The notes beneath the pieces are model-generated. The model was given only the letters and a program-made list of their open reading frames with translations. It was not told the DNA's origin and made no database searches. Positions 47,680-61,118 of a stretch of 64,000 nt of DNA are shown one piece after another. The translations under genes were made by a program, and so were the position numbers. Numbering within the stretch: position 1 is the stretch's first letter; each line of letters opens with the position of its first letter. The stretch is from Paraglaciecola sp. 20A4 (lineage in GTDB: Bacteria > Pseudomonadota > Gammaproteobacteria > Enterobacterales > Alteromonadaceae), in contig NZ_WTPY01000016.1 in NCBI RefSeq assembly GCF_011378905.1, forward strand, positions 1-64,000. Reading direction: 5' to 3'.

Positions 47680-47708
47680 TTTGTAACTCTTTGGGTGGCA
47701 TGCGTCAA
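47680..47708 (-). promoter_or_regulatory. Promoter of the leu operon
   Basis: On the minus strand, TTGACG (47708-47703) and TACAAA (47685-47680) are separated by 17 bp. They lie about 30 bp before leuL. Confidence 0.65.
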
Positions 47709-47827
47709 CCTTAGTTAACAAATCAATATATAACAAAAATGCATATAAACTTGATTTATCAGGAAAAACAGGTGGTCTGACTAGTTTTTTTGTGAGGTTT
47801 GAAGTGAATTGCAGGATGGCATTTCGC

Positions 47828-48490
47828 TTATCGAAAATTTTTCCAATTAATACTACCAGAAAGTAACAGCTCTCTGAGGGTTAATGTTCGGGGCTGACTA
47901 CGACCTTTATGGTTCCAAGTATGCCCGCAGCACGCGGCTGAAAAAATAGCATTGCTTGGACGTAATAATACACACTCGCCGACAGTTGAGTGGTCCCGAA
48001 TGTTGCTACTAGTAAGGTCAATGTCATGGGTTCCATTCATAGCAAACCAGCCAAATTTATTACTGTGCAGTTTCTGAGTCTCGGTATCGATGCGGTCAAT
48101 GGAGTCTAACTCTAAGTATTCGCCATGTATGTTTTTCACATAAACCACAACCGGCAGACCTGACCGAGCATATTGCGCGAACCATTGGTGGGTTTTATCT
48201 TTATCGCGTCTTCTACCCATGCAGGTAGCACTTTGCTTTGCTTGCCAACTGGCGTTATGCACGTCAACAGACAAAGGGCCTGTATGGTGAATGAAATGGT
48301 ATGCGGCGCGTTTAACATGATGGCGTAGACCGCCTAATTTACGTTGTAGTAAACTAATGTTGGAGATGGGTTGCTGGGCAAGCGAACTGAGTTCTCGCTC
48401 ATACAAAGCATTACAAATTTCAGCAAAATGGGTCTGCTGCTGTGAGTCAGAGAATATATTTACTTGGGGCTGCGCGGGAGGCGTCACCAT
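47828..48490 (-). CDS. Unrecognised protein of 220 residues
   Basis: A hypothetical protein without signal peptide or membrane helix. The first 60 residues are helical in character; the middle has a Trp/Arg-rich segment near ATCMGRRRDKDKTHQWF; the later part is beta-rich with YLELDSIDRIDTETQ and ends TLRELLLSGSINW. It has His and Cys residues (HTWNHK, AACCGHTW) that could bind metal. I do not recognise a family. It is between leuABCD and eno on the same strand but is not obviously cotranscribed with either. Coding is supported by its length and lack of a better overlapping frame. Confidence 0.65.
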   Translation of the reverse strand: MVTPPAQPQVNIFSDSQQQTHFAEICNALYERELSSLAQQPISNISLLQRKLGGLRHHVKRAAYHFIHHTGPLSVDVHNASWQAKQSATCMGRRRDKDKTHQWFAQYARSGLPVVVYVKNIHGEYLELDSIDRIDTETQKLHSNKFGWFAMNGTHDIDLTSSNIRDHSTVGECVLLRPSNAIFSAACCGHTWNHKGRSQPRTLTLRELLLSGSINWKNFR

Positions 48491-48570
48491 AAGAAATGAG
48501 GGGCAGCAAACGCTGCCCGCTTACATCTAAAAAGCTTTAGCATGTAACTAAAGCACTCCAGATATAGGTC

Positions 48571-49902
<1,332 letters not shown>

Positions 49903-49940
49903 TTATCTGAGAGCAGATACGCTTAGTTTTCAATCGTTTG

Positions 49941-51608
<1,668 letters not shown>

Positions 51609-51792
51609 TTAATACTGATGTAGTCTAGCTCCCTTTAAAAGGCGTGACATTATTCAGTACCGGACGGCGTAACAGTATACGTAAATAGGACCCGACAGAC
51701 AATTGAAAAGAGGCTTAGGTTTGCAAAAAATATACAGATTATGGCTTTTTATTGGTTTACACTGTAGACCAAATAGTCAAAGGATTAGCTTT

Positions 51793-52155
51793 ATGGATAA
51801 AATGCGTCCCATTTTAGTGGTTGATGATGTTGAAGCCATCTGCACTTTTCTAAGTACTGTGCTGCAAGGGAATGGATATATGCAGGTTGATACCGCGGGC
51901 GACTCGGCTGAAGTGATGGCCCGAGTGTGCCGTAAAGATTATCAGCTTATCTTAATGGATATTAAACTACCAAAAGTGGATGGTTTAGAGTTATTAAGTA
52001 TTCTTCGTGAAGAAATCCCCGAGGTGAAAATCGTTATGTGTTCGGCTGATACGTCGGAAGAAACGGTAAACCTGTCATATGAAATTGGCGCTGTTGGCTT
52101 TCTTGAGAAGCCGGTCACACCTATGAGTCTCCTTAGTTTAATGGAACGTCTGTAA
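51793..52155 (+). CDS. Single-domain response regulator
   Basis: A 120-residue CheY-like receiver beginning MDKMRPILVVDDVEAI, with phospho-acceptor Asp in LILMDIKLP and the conserved Lys in FLEKPV. It has no output domain. An upstream in-frame frame start at 51703 adds 30 unlikely residues. A kinase gene is not nearby, so it must take its phosphate from an unlinked partner. Such proteins often act in phosphorelays or chemotaxis-like systems. The gene is divergent from pyrG. Confidence 0.88.
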   Translation: MDKMRPILVVDDVEAICTFLSTVLQGNGYMQVDTAGDSAEVMARVCRKDYQLILMDIKLPKVDGLELLSILREEIPEVKIVMCSADTSEETVNLSYEIGAVGFLEKPVTPMSLLSLMERL

Positions 52156-52227
52156 AACAACGGCTCACCATAAACGTTACCTGCAATATTTAGCTTAACG
52201 TTTATGGCAAGTTATGGTCTTTCAAGT

Positions 52228-54909
52228 CTACCTGACTAATTTCTTTAATTGATATAAATAGTCGAGCGCCTGTTTCGGTGTAAGATCATCCGGTTGTATG
52301 TTGTGTAACAGATTCTCAGCTTCACTAACGGGCGCTAATAAGTCTAATTGAGTTTCGCTCTTTTCTTGAGTAATAGCAGTTTTGGCTGTGCGTGATTGAC
52401 TTGCTAACGGCTCTTGGTTCCCAGCACTGCCAGTTTCAAGCTCATGTAATTTTCGCTTGGCGGCTTGCACGACTTGTTTAGGCACGCCAGCCAATTGCGC
52501 TACCTGTAGGCCATAACTCTTATTAGCCGCGCCATCTTGTACCGCATGCATAAAGCGAATGGTATCGCCGTGTTCGACAGCATCTAGGTGAACATTCGCT
52601 AGTTCGGGCAGTGAGTCAGCTAGACTGGTCAGTTCAAAGTAATGGGTGGCAAATAAGGTAAATGATTGAAGTGTAGTGGCGAGGTATTCGGCGCAGGCCC
52701 AAGCGAGAGATAGGCCGTCATAAGTACTGGTGCCTCGGCCAATCTCATCCATTAAGACTAAGCTATTGGCCGTAGCATTATTTAAAATATTTGCTGTTTC
52801 AGTCATTTCAACCATAAAAGTCGAGCGACCAGAGGCAAGATCGTCTGACGCTCCAATTCGAGTGAATATCCGATCGATTGGGCCAATTCGGGCGTCTTGG
52901 GCAGGAATGTAACTGCCGATATAGGCCATTAATACAATTAGCGCGGTTTGGCGCATATAGGTTGATTTACCGCCCATATTCGGACCTGTAATCACCAACA
53001 TTCTGCGTGATGGATTCACTTCAATGGGGTTGGCAATAAACGGTGCATCCGATACCTGCTCTACCACAGGGTGACGACCCTGACTAAAATGAATACCACT
53101 TTGGGCACATAAATCTGGGCAGTGGTAATCTAGGCTCTCGGCACGTTCCGCCAAGTTAGTCAGTACATCTAACTCGGCGATCGCATCAGCACTTTGCATA
53201 AGCTCTTTTAACTTTGGCAGAAGTAAATCGAATAACTCGTCATATAGGCGTTTTTCTAGGGCTAACGAGCGACTTTGGCTACTTAGCACATTGTCTTCAT
53301 GCTCTTTGAGTTCGGGAATAATATAACGCTCGTTGTTTTTCAAAGTTTGACGACGTACATATTCCACAGGCACGAGATCTGACTGACTGCGGCTCACTTC
53401 AATAAAGTAGCCATGTACCCGGTTATAACCCACTTTTAAGCTGGCAATGCCGGTACGTTCCTTTTCACGTAATTCCAATGCTTCTAAATAGTCCGTTGCG
53501 CCTTTTGATAAGGCTCGTAGGTGATCAAGCTCTTCGTTATAGCCTTCTTTTATCACCCCGCCATCACGAATTAATACCGGTGGCGCTTCAATGACTGCAC
53601 GTTCGAGCAATTCAGCAAAGTCAGGGTACTGGCTTATTTGGGCAGCGAGTTGCGGTAAATCACTATGCTGAGCATTTTCTATTTCATGCTCAAGGTAGCT
53701 TTGAATATCAGGTAATAGCACAAATGCTTGGCGTAAACGTGCAAAGTCTCTTGGACGAGCACTGCGCAGAGCTAAACGCGCGAGTACGCGCTGCATATCG
53801 CCGATTTTTTTAAGTGCATCTTGCAACTGGCCATAAGGCGAGTTCATGAGTGCGTGAATATTACGCTGACGGCCTTTTAATACGGTTACGTCGGTTAACG
53901 GACGGTGGATCCAGCGTTGTAGTAGTCGACTGCCCATAGCCGTGGCTGTTTTGTCTAAGATGCTAGCAAGGGTGTTCTCTGTGCCGCCAGATAAATTAAA
54001 GGTCAGCTCTAAATTGCGTCTTGTAGCTGCGTCCATGACAACCGTGTCGTTATGTGATTCAAGTACGATACGATCGATATGTGGTAATGCTGCGCGCTGC
54101 GTATCTTTGATGTATTGCATAACACAGCCCGCCGCGCAGATACCCACCTGATGATTCTGGACACCAAAACCAGATAATTCGCTGGTGCCAAATTGACTGG
54201 TTAACTGGGTAGTGGCGGTTTGTATGTCGAATTCCCATAGAGGACGACGGCGTAAACCTTTGCGCTGATTGATTAAATGGCTGAAAGCAAAATCTTCAGG
54301 GTATAGAAGCTCAACGGGATTTGTGCGCTGTAACTCAGCTGCAAGGGCTTCTTCACCCGAGAGTTCACACAATGTAAAGCGACCGCTAGTGACGTCCAGC
54401 GTGGCATAACCAAATACCAAGTCTTGATTAGACTTTTGCGCAGCGCAAAATACTGCGGCCAATATACTGTCTTGTTTATCGTTGAGTAGGGCTTCGTCAG
54501 ACACAGTACCCGGGGTGACAATGCGTTGTACTCGGCGCTCAACGGGACCTTTGCTAGTAGCTGGATCACCGAATTGCTCAACAATGGCAACTGATTGGCC
54601 CATTTTGACTAATCGAGCTAAATAGTTTTCTACCGCATGGTAGGGCACGCCGGCCATGGGAATGGCATTACCACCTGATTTACCTCTGGCCGTAAGGGAA
54701 ATATCGAGTAACTCGGATGCTTTTTTTGCATCATCAAAGAAGAGCTCATAAAAATCACCCATGCGATAAAACAACAGAATATCTGGATGCTCAGCTTTTA
54801 ATTTTAAATATTGCTGCATCATAGGAGTATGTTGCTGCAAAGAAGAGGGGTTGGTTTTAACCGACTCGGCTGATGATAACGTATTCGTTTTAGGCATTCT
54901 GGATGGCAC
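52228..54909 (-). CDS. mutS: DNA mismatch repair protein MutS
   Basis: An 893-residue protein of normal MutS architecture. The N-terminal mismatch-binding domain holds [15 protein letters not shown] (Phe-Xaa-Glu contact), and the ATPase domain has Walker [11 protein letters not shown], then [17 protein letters not shown] and the LATHYFELT switch. It recognises mismatches and starts methyl-directed repair. The start has ATGs at codons 1 and 5. pncC and recA are on the far side in the reverse orientation, a conserved neighbourhood. Confidence 0.98.
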   Translation of the reverse strand: MPSRMPKTNTLSSAESVKTNPSSLQQHTPMMQQYLKLKAEHPDILLFYRMGDFYELFFDDAKKASELLDISLTARGKSGGNAIPMAGVPYHAVENYLARLVKMGQSVAIVEQFGDPATSKGPVERRVQRIVTPGTVSDEALLNDKQDSILAAVFCAAQKSNQDLVFGYATLDVTSGRFTLCELSGEEALAAELQRTNPVELLYPEDFAFSHLINQRKGLRRRPLWEFDIQTATTQLTSQFGTSELSGFGVQNHQVGICAAGCVMQYIKDTQRAALPHIDRIVLESHNDTVVMDAATRRNLELTFNLSGGTENTLASILDKTATAMGSRLLQRWIHRPLTDVTVLKGRQRNIHALMNSPYGQLQDALKKIGDMQRVLARLALRSARPRDFARLRQAFVLLPDIQSYLEHEIENAQHSDLPQLAAQISQYPDFAELLERAVIEAPPVLIRDGGVIKEGYNEELDHLRALSKGATDYLEALELREKERTGIASLKVGYNRVHGYFIEVSRSQSDLVPVEYVRRQTLKNNERYIIPELKEHEDNVLSSQSRSLALEKRLYDELFDLLLPKLKELMQSADAIAELDVLTNLAERAESLDYHCPDLCAQSGIHFSQGRHPVVEQVSDAPFIANPIEVNPSRRMLVITGPNMGGKSTYMRQTALIVLMAYIGSYIPAQDARIGPIDRIFTRIGASDDLASGRSTFMVEMTETANILNNATANSLVLMDEIGRGTSTYDGLSLAWACAEYLATTLQSFTLFATHYFELTSLADSLPELANVHLDAVEHGDTIRFMHAVQDGAANKSYGLQVAQLAGVPKQVVQAAKRKLHELETGSAGNQEPLASQSRTAKTAITQEKSETQLDLLAPVSEAENLLHNIQPDDLTPKQALDYLYQLKKLVR

Positions 54910-55010
54910 TCTTATTTGTGTCGCTTTTAACGCTTTGTTTCATTCTCAATGTTTGGCATGCTAATGAAGCCCGCTACGTAAAATTAGCGCGTCAGATAAC
55001 CCTATGATGG

Positions 55011-55499
55011 ATGCAAAATATGACAAACAATTCAATTCAATTAGCGCAACAACTCGGTAGAAAGCTACAGCAATTAGGTTGGCAAGTAACCTGCGCTGAG
55101 TCGTGCACTGGAGGGGGCATAGGATACGCCATCACAAGTACATCTGGAAGCTCAAGCTGGTTTAAAAGTGGCTATATTACCTATTCAAATGAAGCAAAAC
55201 ACACCCTTTTGGGCGTGAGTGAGCAAACCTTAATCGACCATGGAGCAGTGTCTAAACCTGTGGTGGAGCAGATGGCACTCGGTGCCGCCCAAGCTGCGAA
55301 CGCTAACATGGCGGTTTCCGTCAGTGGTATCGCGGGGCCTGATGGTGGTAGCACAGAAAAGCCCGTCGGTACTGTGTGGTTTGGTTTTGCTGTTAACGCA
55401 GAGGTGACGACCGACTGCCAGTGTTTTGCCGGAGATCGGCATCAAGTTAGGGAACAAGCGATTGAGTTTGCTTTGCAGCAACTACTGGCACTGTGTTAA
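55011..55499 (+). CDS. pncC: Nicotinamide-nucleotide amidase PncC (CinA C-terminal type)
   Basis: A 162-residue enzyme of the CinA C-terminal family that converts NMN to nicotinate mononucleotide in pyridine nucleotide recycling. The conserved active-site region AESCTGGGIGYAITSTSGSSSWFKSGYITYSNEAK is present, here cited by position (about 30-63), with a second block SVSGIAGPDGGSTEKPVGTVW. ATGs at codons 1 and 4 are both possible. It is transcribed divergently from mutS and toward recA, as in related genomes. Confidence 0.94.
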   Translation: MQNMTNNSIQLAQQLGRKLQQLGWQVTCAESCTGGGIGYAITSTSGSSSWFKSGYITYSNEAKHTLLGVSEQTLIDHGAVSKPVVEQMALGAAQAANANMAVSVSGIAGPDGGSTEKPVGTVWFGFAVNAEVTTDCQCFAGDRHQVREQAIEFALQQLLALC

Positions 55500-55583
55500 T
55501 TCAATTAGACAGTAAAATTATTTGCTAAAAATAACAGCGGTTCATTCTAAAATGGCCAAATTTAATTAATTGACAGAGCAACT

Positions 55584-55958
55584 ATGATGATAGCAGTAGG
55601 AACATTTGAAGTTATGTTATCGGCGCAAAATGATGAAATTGCGCCGGTCGGCCGCATGTTGATCGATAAAACCTACACTGGAGCGTTAGTGGGTAAAGGT
55701 GTAGGGCAAATGATCAGCAAACGCACCGAAAATGGCATTGCTGTGTACTTCGCTATCGAAGAGTTTGTTGGTAGTATCGACGACAACAAAGGGAGCTTTA
55801 CTCTGCTACATAAAGGTGAAATGTCAGCTGCTGCCCAATCGTTAAAGATTACTATATTGACTGGCTCGGGAAGTCACGAACTACGTGATATTAGCGGTAA
55901 AATGCGGATTATTCAGCAGGATGGTAAGCATAGTTATGAACTGGAATATCATTTATAG
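55584..55958 (+). CDS. DUF3224 domain protein
   Basis: A 124-residue protein of the DUF3224 family, predicted to be a beta-barrel related to allene oxide cyclase-like folds. Typical features are the repeated glycine-rich turns, YFAIEEFVGSID followed by GSFTLLHKG, and a late GSGSHELRDISG. It has no signal peptide. Function is unknown. It sits between pncC and a GFA-family gene on the same strand. Confidence 0.8.
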   Translation: MMIAVGTFEVMLSAQNDEIAPVGRMLIDKTYTGALVGKGVGQMISKRTENGIAVYFAIEEFVGSIDDNKGSFTLLHKGEMSAAAQSLKITILTGSGSHELRDISGKMRIIQQDGKHSYELEYHL

Positions 55959-56061
55959 CGTATAGTTTCTCTTACTGTTATTACCAATCAATGCATTACG
56001 TGAGATTATCAATTTACAACGGACGAACAACGACAAAATGCTCATTTACCGGATAAACTAA

Positions 56062-56472
56062 GTGGAAAAAATAATCGGTAGTTGCCTATGTAGTAGTGTG
56101 CGTTTTGAATGTGACGATGTGATAAAACACTTTCATTTATGTCATTGCACGCAATGCCAAAAAGCGACAGGTTCGGCTTATGCATCGAACCTATTTACTG
56201 AAATTAATAATATTACATGGCTTACTGGTGCAGAACTGGTCAAGCGTTACGACGTACCCGGGAGAAGCATATCAAATGCGTTTTGTGGCCAGTGCGGAAG
56301 TGCGCTACCTTATGTGTCTTTATCGGGGGAAGCCTTGGTGATCCCGGCAGGTTGTTTAGATAATGCATCAAGTGCCCAACCTCAAAGGCATATTTTTTAT
56401 GCTGAGAAAGCGAGCTGGTACGAACCTGCGTTAGCGAGCAAAAAATTGAATACTTTACCCAGCGAAGACTAG
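56062..56472 (+). CDS. GFA family zinc-binding protein
   Basis: A 136-residue protein with the cysteine pattern of the GFA/CENP-V family: CLCSSVRF near the start, CHCTQCQKATGS in the middle and FCGQCGSALP later, ligands for two zinc ions. The family was named after a glutathione-dependent formaldehyde-activating enzyme (Gfa), but most members have no proven activity. The start is a GTG at 56062, followed directly by the conserved IGSCLC; no better start exists. Confidence 0.85.
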   Translation: MEKIIGSCLCSSVRFECDDVIKHFHLCHCTQCQKATGSAYASNLFTEINNITWLTGAELVKRYDVPGRSISNAFCGQCGSALPYVSLSGEALVIPAGCLDNASSAQPQRHIFYAEKASWYEPALASKKLNTLPSED

Positions 56473-56691
56473 CCGATAATGATGCCTTTTTTCTTAAAAA
56501 ACTTAGTAAAAACATAGCGTTGGATTAAAATCCATGAAGCATTATGAGCGACGGGTAGGGTGTAGATAATTACGCCTGATATCTGCTAACACGTCGCTCA
56601 ATCATATGAACTAACCATCTAGTTATGTTACGCCAATCAAAGACTCTATGGATTCAACAATGGCTCAGCATGACTATTTTTAGAAAGCGAC

Positions 56692-56719
56692 TTGTAACTG
56701 TATGGTTGTACAGTATAAT
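56692..56719 (+). promoter_or_regulatory. recA promoter with SOS (LexA) box
   Basis: A -35 TTGTAA (56692-56697) and -10 TATAAT (56714-56719) with a 16-bp spacer filled by CTGTATGGTTGTACAG (56698-56713). This matches the LexA consensus CTGT-N8-ACAG. LexA bound here would block RNA polymerase, making recA part of the SOS response. Upstream to 56473 nothing else is seen. Confidence 0.95.
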
Positions 56720-56754
56720 GACAAAATAGAATTTCAAATTCCGGAGACCAAACA

Positions 56755-57795
56755 ATGGTTACTACTACAGACAAAAGCAAAGCATTAGCCTCAGCAATGG
56801 CCCAAATTGAAAAACAATTTGGCAAAGGCTCAATTATGAAATTGGGTGAGAATAGAACAATGGATGTAGAAACTATTTCTACAGGGTCGCTGGGTCTAGA
56901 TATTGCTTTAGGTGCTGGCGGTTTCCCGATGGGACGAATCGTTGAGATTTACGGACCTGAGTCAAGTGGTAAAACCACTTTGACGCTTGAAGTTGTAGCG
57001 GAAGCACAACGTAACGGCAAAGTATGTGCTTTCGTTGATGCAGAACATGCCCTTGACCCAATATATGCGGCAAAATTGGGTGTGAATATCGATGAACTTT
57101 TGGTCTCTCAACCTGATACCGGCGAACAAGCACTAGAAATATGTGACATGTTAACGCGCTCTGGTGCTGTCGATATTATAGTGGTCGATTCAGTTGCCGC
57201 TTTAACGCCAAAAGCAGAAATTGAAGGCGATATGGGAGACAGCCATATGGGTCTTCAAGCCCGTATGCTTTCTCAAGCAATGCGTAAGCTGACAGGTAAC
57301 CTAAAACAGTCGAACACCATGATGATTTTCATCAACCAGATCCGTATGAAAATTGGTGTTATGTTTGGTTCCCCTGAGACGACTACCGGTGGTAACGCGC
57401 TTAAGTTCTACGCAAGTGTACGATGTGATATTCGTCGTATCGGAGCGGTAAAAGACGGTGATGAAATTACCGGCAACGAAACCCGAGTCAAAGTGGTTAA
57501 GAACAAAATTGCTCCGCCGTTTAAACAAGCCGAATTTCAGATTATGTACGGCGAAGGTATTAACAGAGATGGCGAGTTAATCGATCTAGGCGTTAAACAC
57601 GGGTTTGTACAAAAGGCGGGTGCTTGGTATAGCTATGGCGAAGAGCGCATTGGACAAGGTAAAGCGAATTCAACCAAATATCTCAAAGAGCATAAAGAAG
57701 TTCGAGATGAACTGAATAAAAGACTTAGAGATTTACTATTAAGTCCTAAAGACCCTGCACCGAAAGAAGCGGTAGTTCCAGAGCAAGAAGAATAA
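56755..57795 (+). CDS. recA: Recombinase RecA
   Basis: A 346-residue DNA-dependent ATPase for homologous recombination and SOS induction. Clear features are the Walker [10 protein letters not shown], the Walker B VVDSVAAL, the L2 loop [14 protein letters not shown] and [12 protein letters not shown]. It is of usual length, ending in an acidic tail (PEQEE). An SOS box lies in its promoter. No recX follows, unlike many gammaproteobacteria; a terminator comes directly after. Confidence 0.99.
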   Translation: MVTTTDKSKALASAMAQIEKQFGKGSIMKLGENRTMDVETISTGSLGLDIALGAGGFPMGRIVEIYGPESSGKTTLTLEVVAEAQRNGKVCAFVDAEHALDPIYAAKLGVNIDELLVSQPDTGEQALEICDMLTRSGAVDIIVVDSVAALTPKAEIEGDMGDSHMGLQARMLSQAMRKLTGNLKQSNTMMIFINQIRMKIGVMFGSPETTTGGNALKFYASVRCDIRRIGAVKDGDEITGNETRVKVVKNKIAPPFKQAEFQIMYGEGINRDGELIDLGVKHGFVQKAGAWYSYGEERIGQGKANSTKYLKEHKEVRDELNKRLRDLLLSPKDPAPKEAVVPEQEE

Positions 57796-57833
57796 ATTAT
57801 AAGGAGAAGAACACGTTCTTCAACTTTGTATAA

Positions 57834-57863
57834 ACAAAAAAACCGTCGATTGACGGTTTTTTT
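57834..57863 (+). terminator. Terminator after recA
   Basis: A 7-bp stem AACCGTC/GACGGTT with loop GATT, flanked by an A run and T7. It could also serve a minus-strand transcript. Confidence 0.85.
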
Positions 57864-57993
57864 GTGCCCATTAAATGAGTTCTAAAAAAGTTTATACCGC
57901 ATTGATTCGTGTTATTGAAAGGGATCATTAAAAACACTATTTCGTTATCAATTAATAAAATTATTGCGTCGTAAAACTCAGGCAGCACCAGAT

Positions 57994-58362
57994 TTAAACA
58001 AGTTTTGAAACCTTGTTATAATCCTTGGCCCAACTTTCGGGGAACTTGCCCTGCAACACGTAAGAAAAACTAATGAGTTCTGCTATGACGTGGTAAAGCT
58101 GTTCAGGGATTTCTTGGCCTAAATCTAAACTCGCTAGAAATTCACTTAGATAAGGGTCTTCATGGATTAATACGCCACTTTCTTTGGCCAAGGTGATTAT
58201 CTCTTCAGCTAATTCGCCGAACCCTTTAGCCACCACCTGGGGTGCATTTTTCTTATCCCCATCATGGTGTTTTAATGCGACAGCACTTTTGGCCTTCGGA
58301 TTATCTGTATGTGCTTTATCGTTGCCTGACATAGGATCTCTAATTTTATCTTTAATGGTCAA
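57994..58362 (-). CDS. FlhB C-terminal-domain-like protein
   Basis: A 122-residue soluble protein matching the cytoplasmic domain of FlhB, the flagellar export switch. The segment SAVALKHHDGDKKNAPQVVAKG corresponds to the FlhB region after the NPTH cleavage site (here cited from about residue 26); in its place stands PKAK, so autocleavage is unlikely. It ends with the PEQLYHVIAELISFSY part. It lies 8 bp after a FliK-like gene. This pair next to ccm is seen in other gammaproteobacteria, and its role may be in flagellar export control. Confidence 0.8.
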   Translation of the reverse strand: MTIKDKIRDPMSGNDKAHTDNPKAKSAVALKHHDGDKKNAPQVVAKGFGELAEEIITLAKESGVLIHEDPYLSEFLASLDLGQEIPEQLYHVIAELISFSYVLQGKFPESWAKDYNKVSKLV

Positions 58363-58370
58363 AGTATTAA

Positions 58371-61118
58371 CTAAACTTGAGTTTGCAATAAGTGGTAGGG
58401 ACGCTGACGTAACGTGTCAGGTATTTTCCCTAGCTGACATTGGCTTTTGGTGACGTCTATTCCTAAAGCCGTTAGCCGTTTGTTAAATAGTGGCAAAAAG
58501 TTCATGACTTGGTGTTTGGTTTGTTCATTTGATGTATAGAAGTTAAGTTCTAAGGTACCTTCGCGTAGCTTAGCCTTTGTGAGTACTTCGCCCAAATCGC
58601 CAGCGTTTAACTTAATGGTTAAATGCCAGACACGATTATTCTTTCCATCATCTACATTTTGTTCTTCGTTATTGGAGTCGTGTTCCCGGCGAATCATAAG
58701 CTCTATATCTTGTAGTTTATTACCGAAAGCAGAGGGTAGGGTATAATAAAAGCTGTCTTGGCCTTGTAAAAGCTGCTCGGCATTCCCGATTTTGCTGCTT
58801 TGATGACCTGCAAATAAACGACTGATCTCTCGTAAAATTTGGTGTTTTTGCTCTAACTGGGCAAATTCACTTAGTCCTTTTGCATTTACAGTAGTACTCG
58901 CTTTCCCGGTGGTGTTGGAATTTGCAGACGGTTCTGAGTTAATTAGCGAACTAAGACCACGTGACAGTTTTTCACCCTGATTGGGCTGATTTCGGGCAAA
59001 GCGCGATGCCAAAGATATTTGTATCAAAGTGACCAAACCGCTGAGCATACCTTGGCCTGAAGCAGGACTGATAATTTGCGTTGCATTTAAGCTAAGCGCA
59101 GAAGCGGTCAGCAATTGACGTATTTGACTGGCATCTTGTTCCTTACCCTGAGGCACTCCCTCCTTTATTTGTCCGAGCACCTGTTCTTTCAATCCTTTCA
59201 TCGCAGGTTCATCAATAAACTGACTGTCCGTCAATGCATTGGCTATACGACTTAAGGCATCGCTAGGCTGCTCTGCTCTAGCTTGCACTACCCGTAGTAA
59301 TGTATGTAAAACTTCGATGGCTTGTGCCTTAACGGTTGGGGTCATAACTGGCGCGTTAATTGTTGGGGTAGCGGTAGATTGGACATTTATCGGAGCAGTA
59401 CTGACTGTCTGCTGCGTAACTGGTGGAGAATCTGACGTTTTGGGGTTAGCCGTCTTACTTATGTTGTCTGCTATGGGCATAGCAGATGCTTTTTGTATTT
59501 GAGACTGAGCGTCAACTATTTTAATTGATGACTGAACTGTGCTGGGAGTCGGGGAGGGGGATATTTGACTCGTCTGGTGGGCATCGACTTTTATGGGTAT
59601 TTGGCCAGCGACTTTGCCCTCTGAGACATTTTGACCTGGGGCAATATTCAATGTCGCCCGTTTATCACTGCTAAAAGCGTTAACTATTTGACTTAAGCCT
59701 TCTCGTACGGCTGTCACAATAGGCGTACTGACTTTTTGTACGGTGTCCGTTGGTGCTGCTATCGGTGCTTTTTGTTCAGCAGAAGCCTCATTTCCTTGGG
59801 GAACATTGGCAAATGAATTTACACTTAATTTAGCTGATGCAACAGGTACTGCGCTATTTGCTATGTCCGTTATCACGCGCCGAGTTTGTGCATCTACCGG
59901 TAGCTTCAACGTTTTCACTAAATCAAGCACCGCTGCAGCGTTTTGCTGAGTGATATTAATGTGCGCAGTGGCGCGAGGCTGTGCTTGGGCCAAGGTTTCG
60001 GAATTACGAATTGTTGCACTGCCATCTTGATTGATACTTAATTGTATTTTACTGGGTGGCAAATTTTGCAGGGCGTTAATAAGCGAAGTGTTATCTGCAG
60101 AAACTTTGCGCAAAGCGCTAGGGGTAGGGCGTAGACCTGAATATTCTAGATTAGATATTTGAGATGGAGCGCGCTGCAGTACTTGGCTTAAAACTTTGCT
60201 GTCTATGGTTAATTGCGTGCTGGGCTGTTTACGCGAAACGCCAGTGCCTAGCGCATCGTTCACTAACAACTGCTTAATAGCTGGCGCCAGCTGTTCTAAC
60301 GATGCCTTGGCTGGAATAATTTGTGCGTTAGGTGTGGTTGCAGTGAGTAATATTTGCCATTGATTGCCGATAGGTTTCAATTTGAGATTAACAGCGTCTC
60401 CAGAGGTGATGGTTGACGGCGCACTTGTGATGACGTTCAAATTGACAACTGGTTGGTCCGTGTTGCGATTGACGCTTAACGTGAATTGATTCCCTGCACT
60501 GCTAGTTACCTGAGCTTGCGTGGTTAAAAGTGCAGGTGATATACGCGCCGCCTGTAATTGATTGGGCGGTAAACTTAAAATTCGCTCTAGCTGCTGGCTG
60601 CTAACCACATTGGTTAGTGCGCTGCGGTTCACAGGTGTTTGTGCTGTGCTCACAAATTGTAGAACGGGGTTTGCTGTGATTTTTTGTGCTGGAGCTGGTA
60701 CTTGATTGGCAGTCGGACTTTGATCCGAACGATTAATAGTGCTCGTAACGGCCGTGGATAAAGCGGAAATTGCATTTGCGTTGGCTTGACTCGGCGCTTG
60801 AGGTTTACCGAGTACAACTGAGCTTGTGGCTGCGTTATCACTAACTGTGGACGTTGCGACTACATTGCTAGCGTTGTTTGCGGTGGCGCTGGCGATACTG
60901 ACGTTATAGCGTTGCTGTATATCGAGTCGCCCCTGAATATCCGTGCTGGGTATTACGACTGCTTGGCTTTGCGTCGTTGCGCTCACACTAACTTGATTAG
61001 GCGAAACTTGCTGCACAACTACCTCTGCACTTTGACGCGTCGTATTCGTTGACGTAGTCACCTGTTGCGTTTGAGGCACAGTTGTTTGAGTTGAGGTTGT
61101 GAGAGGGCTATCTGACAT
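58371..61118 (-). CDS. FliK-like hook-length control protein
   Basis: A 915-residue protein, long for the FliK family. Residues 1-700 are of low complexity, rich in Ser, Thr, Gln, Ala and Pro (many SSVQ and TNPV type stretches), as in flexible molecular-ruler regions. The C-terminal part has a flagellar hook-length control (Flg_hook) domain, with WHLTIKLNAGDLGEVLTKAK and LNFYTSNEQTKHQVMNFLP. It is upstream of the FlhB-like gene on the same strand, in likely operon, and divergent from ccmA. It is not the main fliK operon, since no other flagellar gene is near. Confidence 0.8.
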   Translation of the reverse strand: MSDSPLTTSTQTTVPQTQQVTTSTNTTRQSAEVVVQQVSPNQVSVSATTQSQAVVIPSTDIQGRLDIQQRYNVSIASATANNASNVVATSTVSDNAATSSVVLGKPQAPSQANANAISALSTAVTSTINRSDQSPTANQVPAPAQKITANPVLQFVSTAQTPVNRSALTNVVSSQQLERILSLPPNQLQAARISPALLTTQAQVTSSAGNQFTLSVNRNTDQPVVNLNVITSAPSTITSGDAVNLKLKPIGNQWQILLTATTPNAQIIPAKASLEQLAPAIKQLLVNDALGTGVSRKQPSTQLTIDSKVLSQVLQRAPSQISNLEYSGLRPTPSALRKVSADNTSLINALQNLPPSKIQLSINQDGSATIRNSETLAQAQPRATAHINITQQNAAAVLDLVKTLKLPVDAQTRRVITDIANSAVPVASAKLSVNSFANVPQGNEASAEQKAPIAAPTDTVQKVSTPIVTAVREGLSQIVNAFSSDKRATLNIAPGQNVSEGKVAGQIPIKVDAHQTSQISPSPTPSTVQSSIKIVDAQSQIQKASAMPIADNISKTANPKTSDSPPVTQQTVSTAPINVQSTATPTINAPVMTPTVKAQAIEVLHTLLRVVQARAEQPSDALSRIANALTDSQFIDEPAMKGLKEQVLGQIKEGVPQGKEQDASQIRQLLTASALSLNATQIISPASGQGMLSGLVTLIQISLASRFARNQPNQGEKLSRGLSSLINSEPSANSNTTGKASTTVNAKGLSEFAQLEQKHQILREISRLFAGHQSSKIGNAEQLLQGQDSFYYTLPSAFGNKLQDIELMIRREHDSNNEEQNVDDGKNNRVWHLTIKLNAGDLGEVLTKAKLREGTLELNFYTSNEQTKHQVMNFLPLFNKRLTALGIDVTKSQCQLGKIPDTLRQRPYHLLQTQV

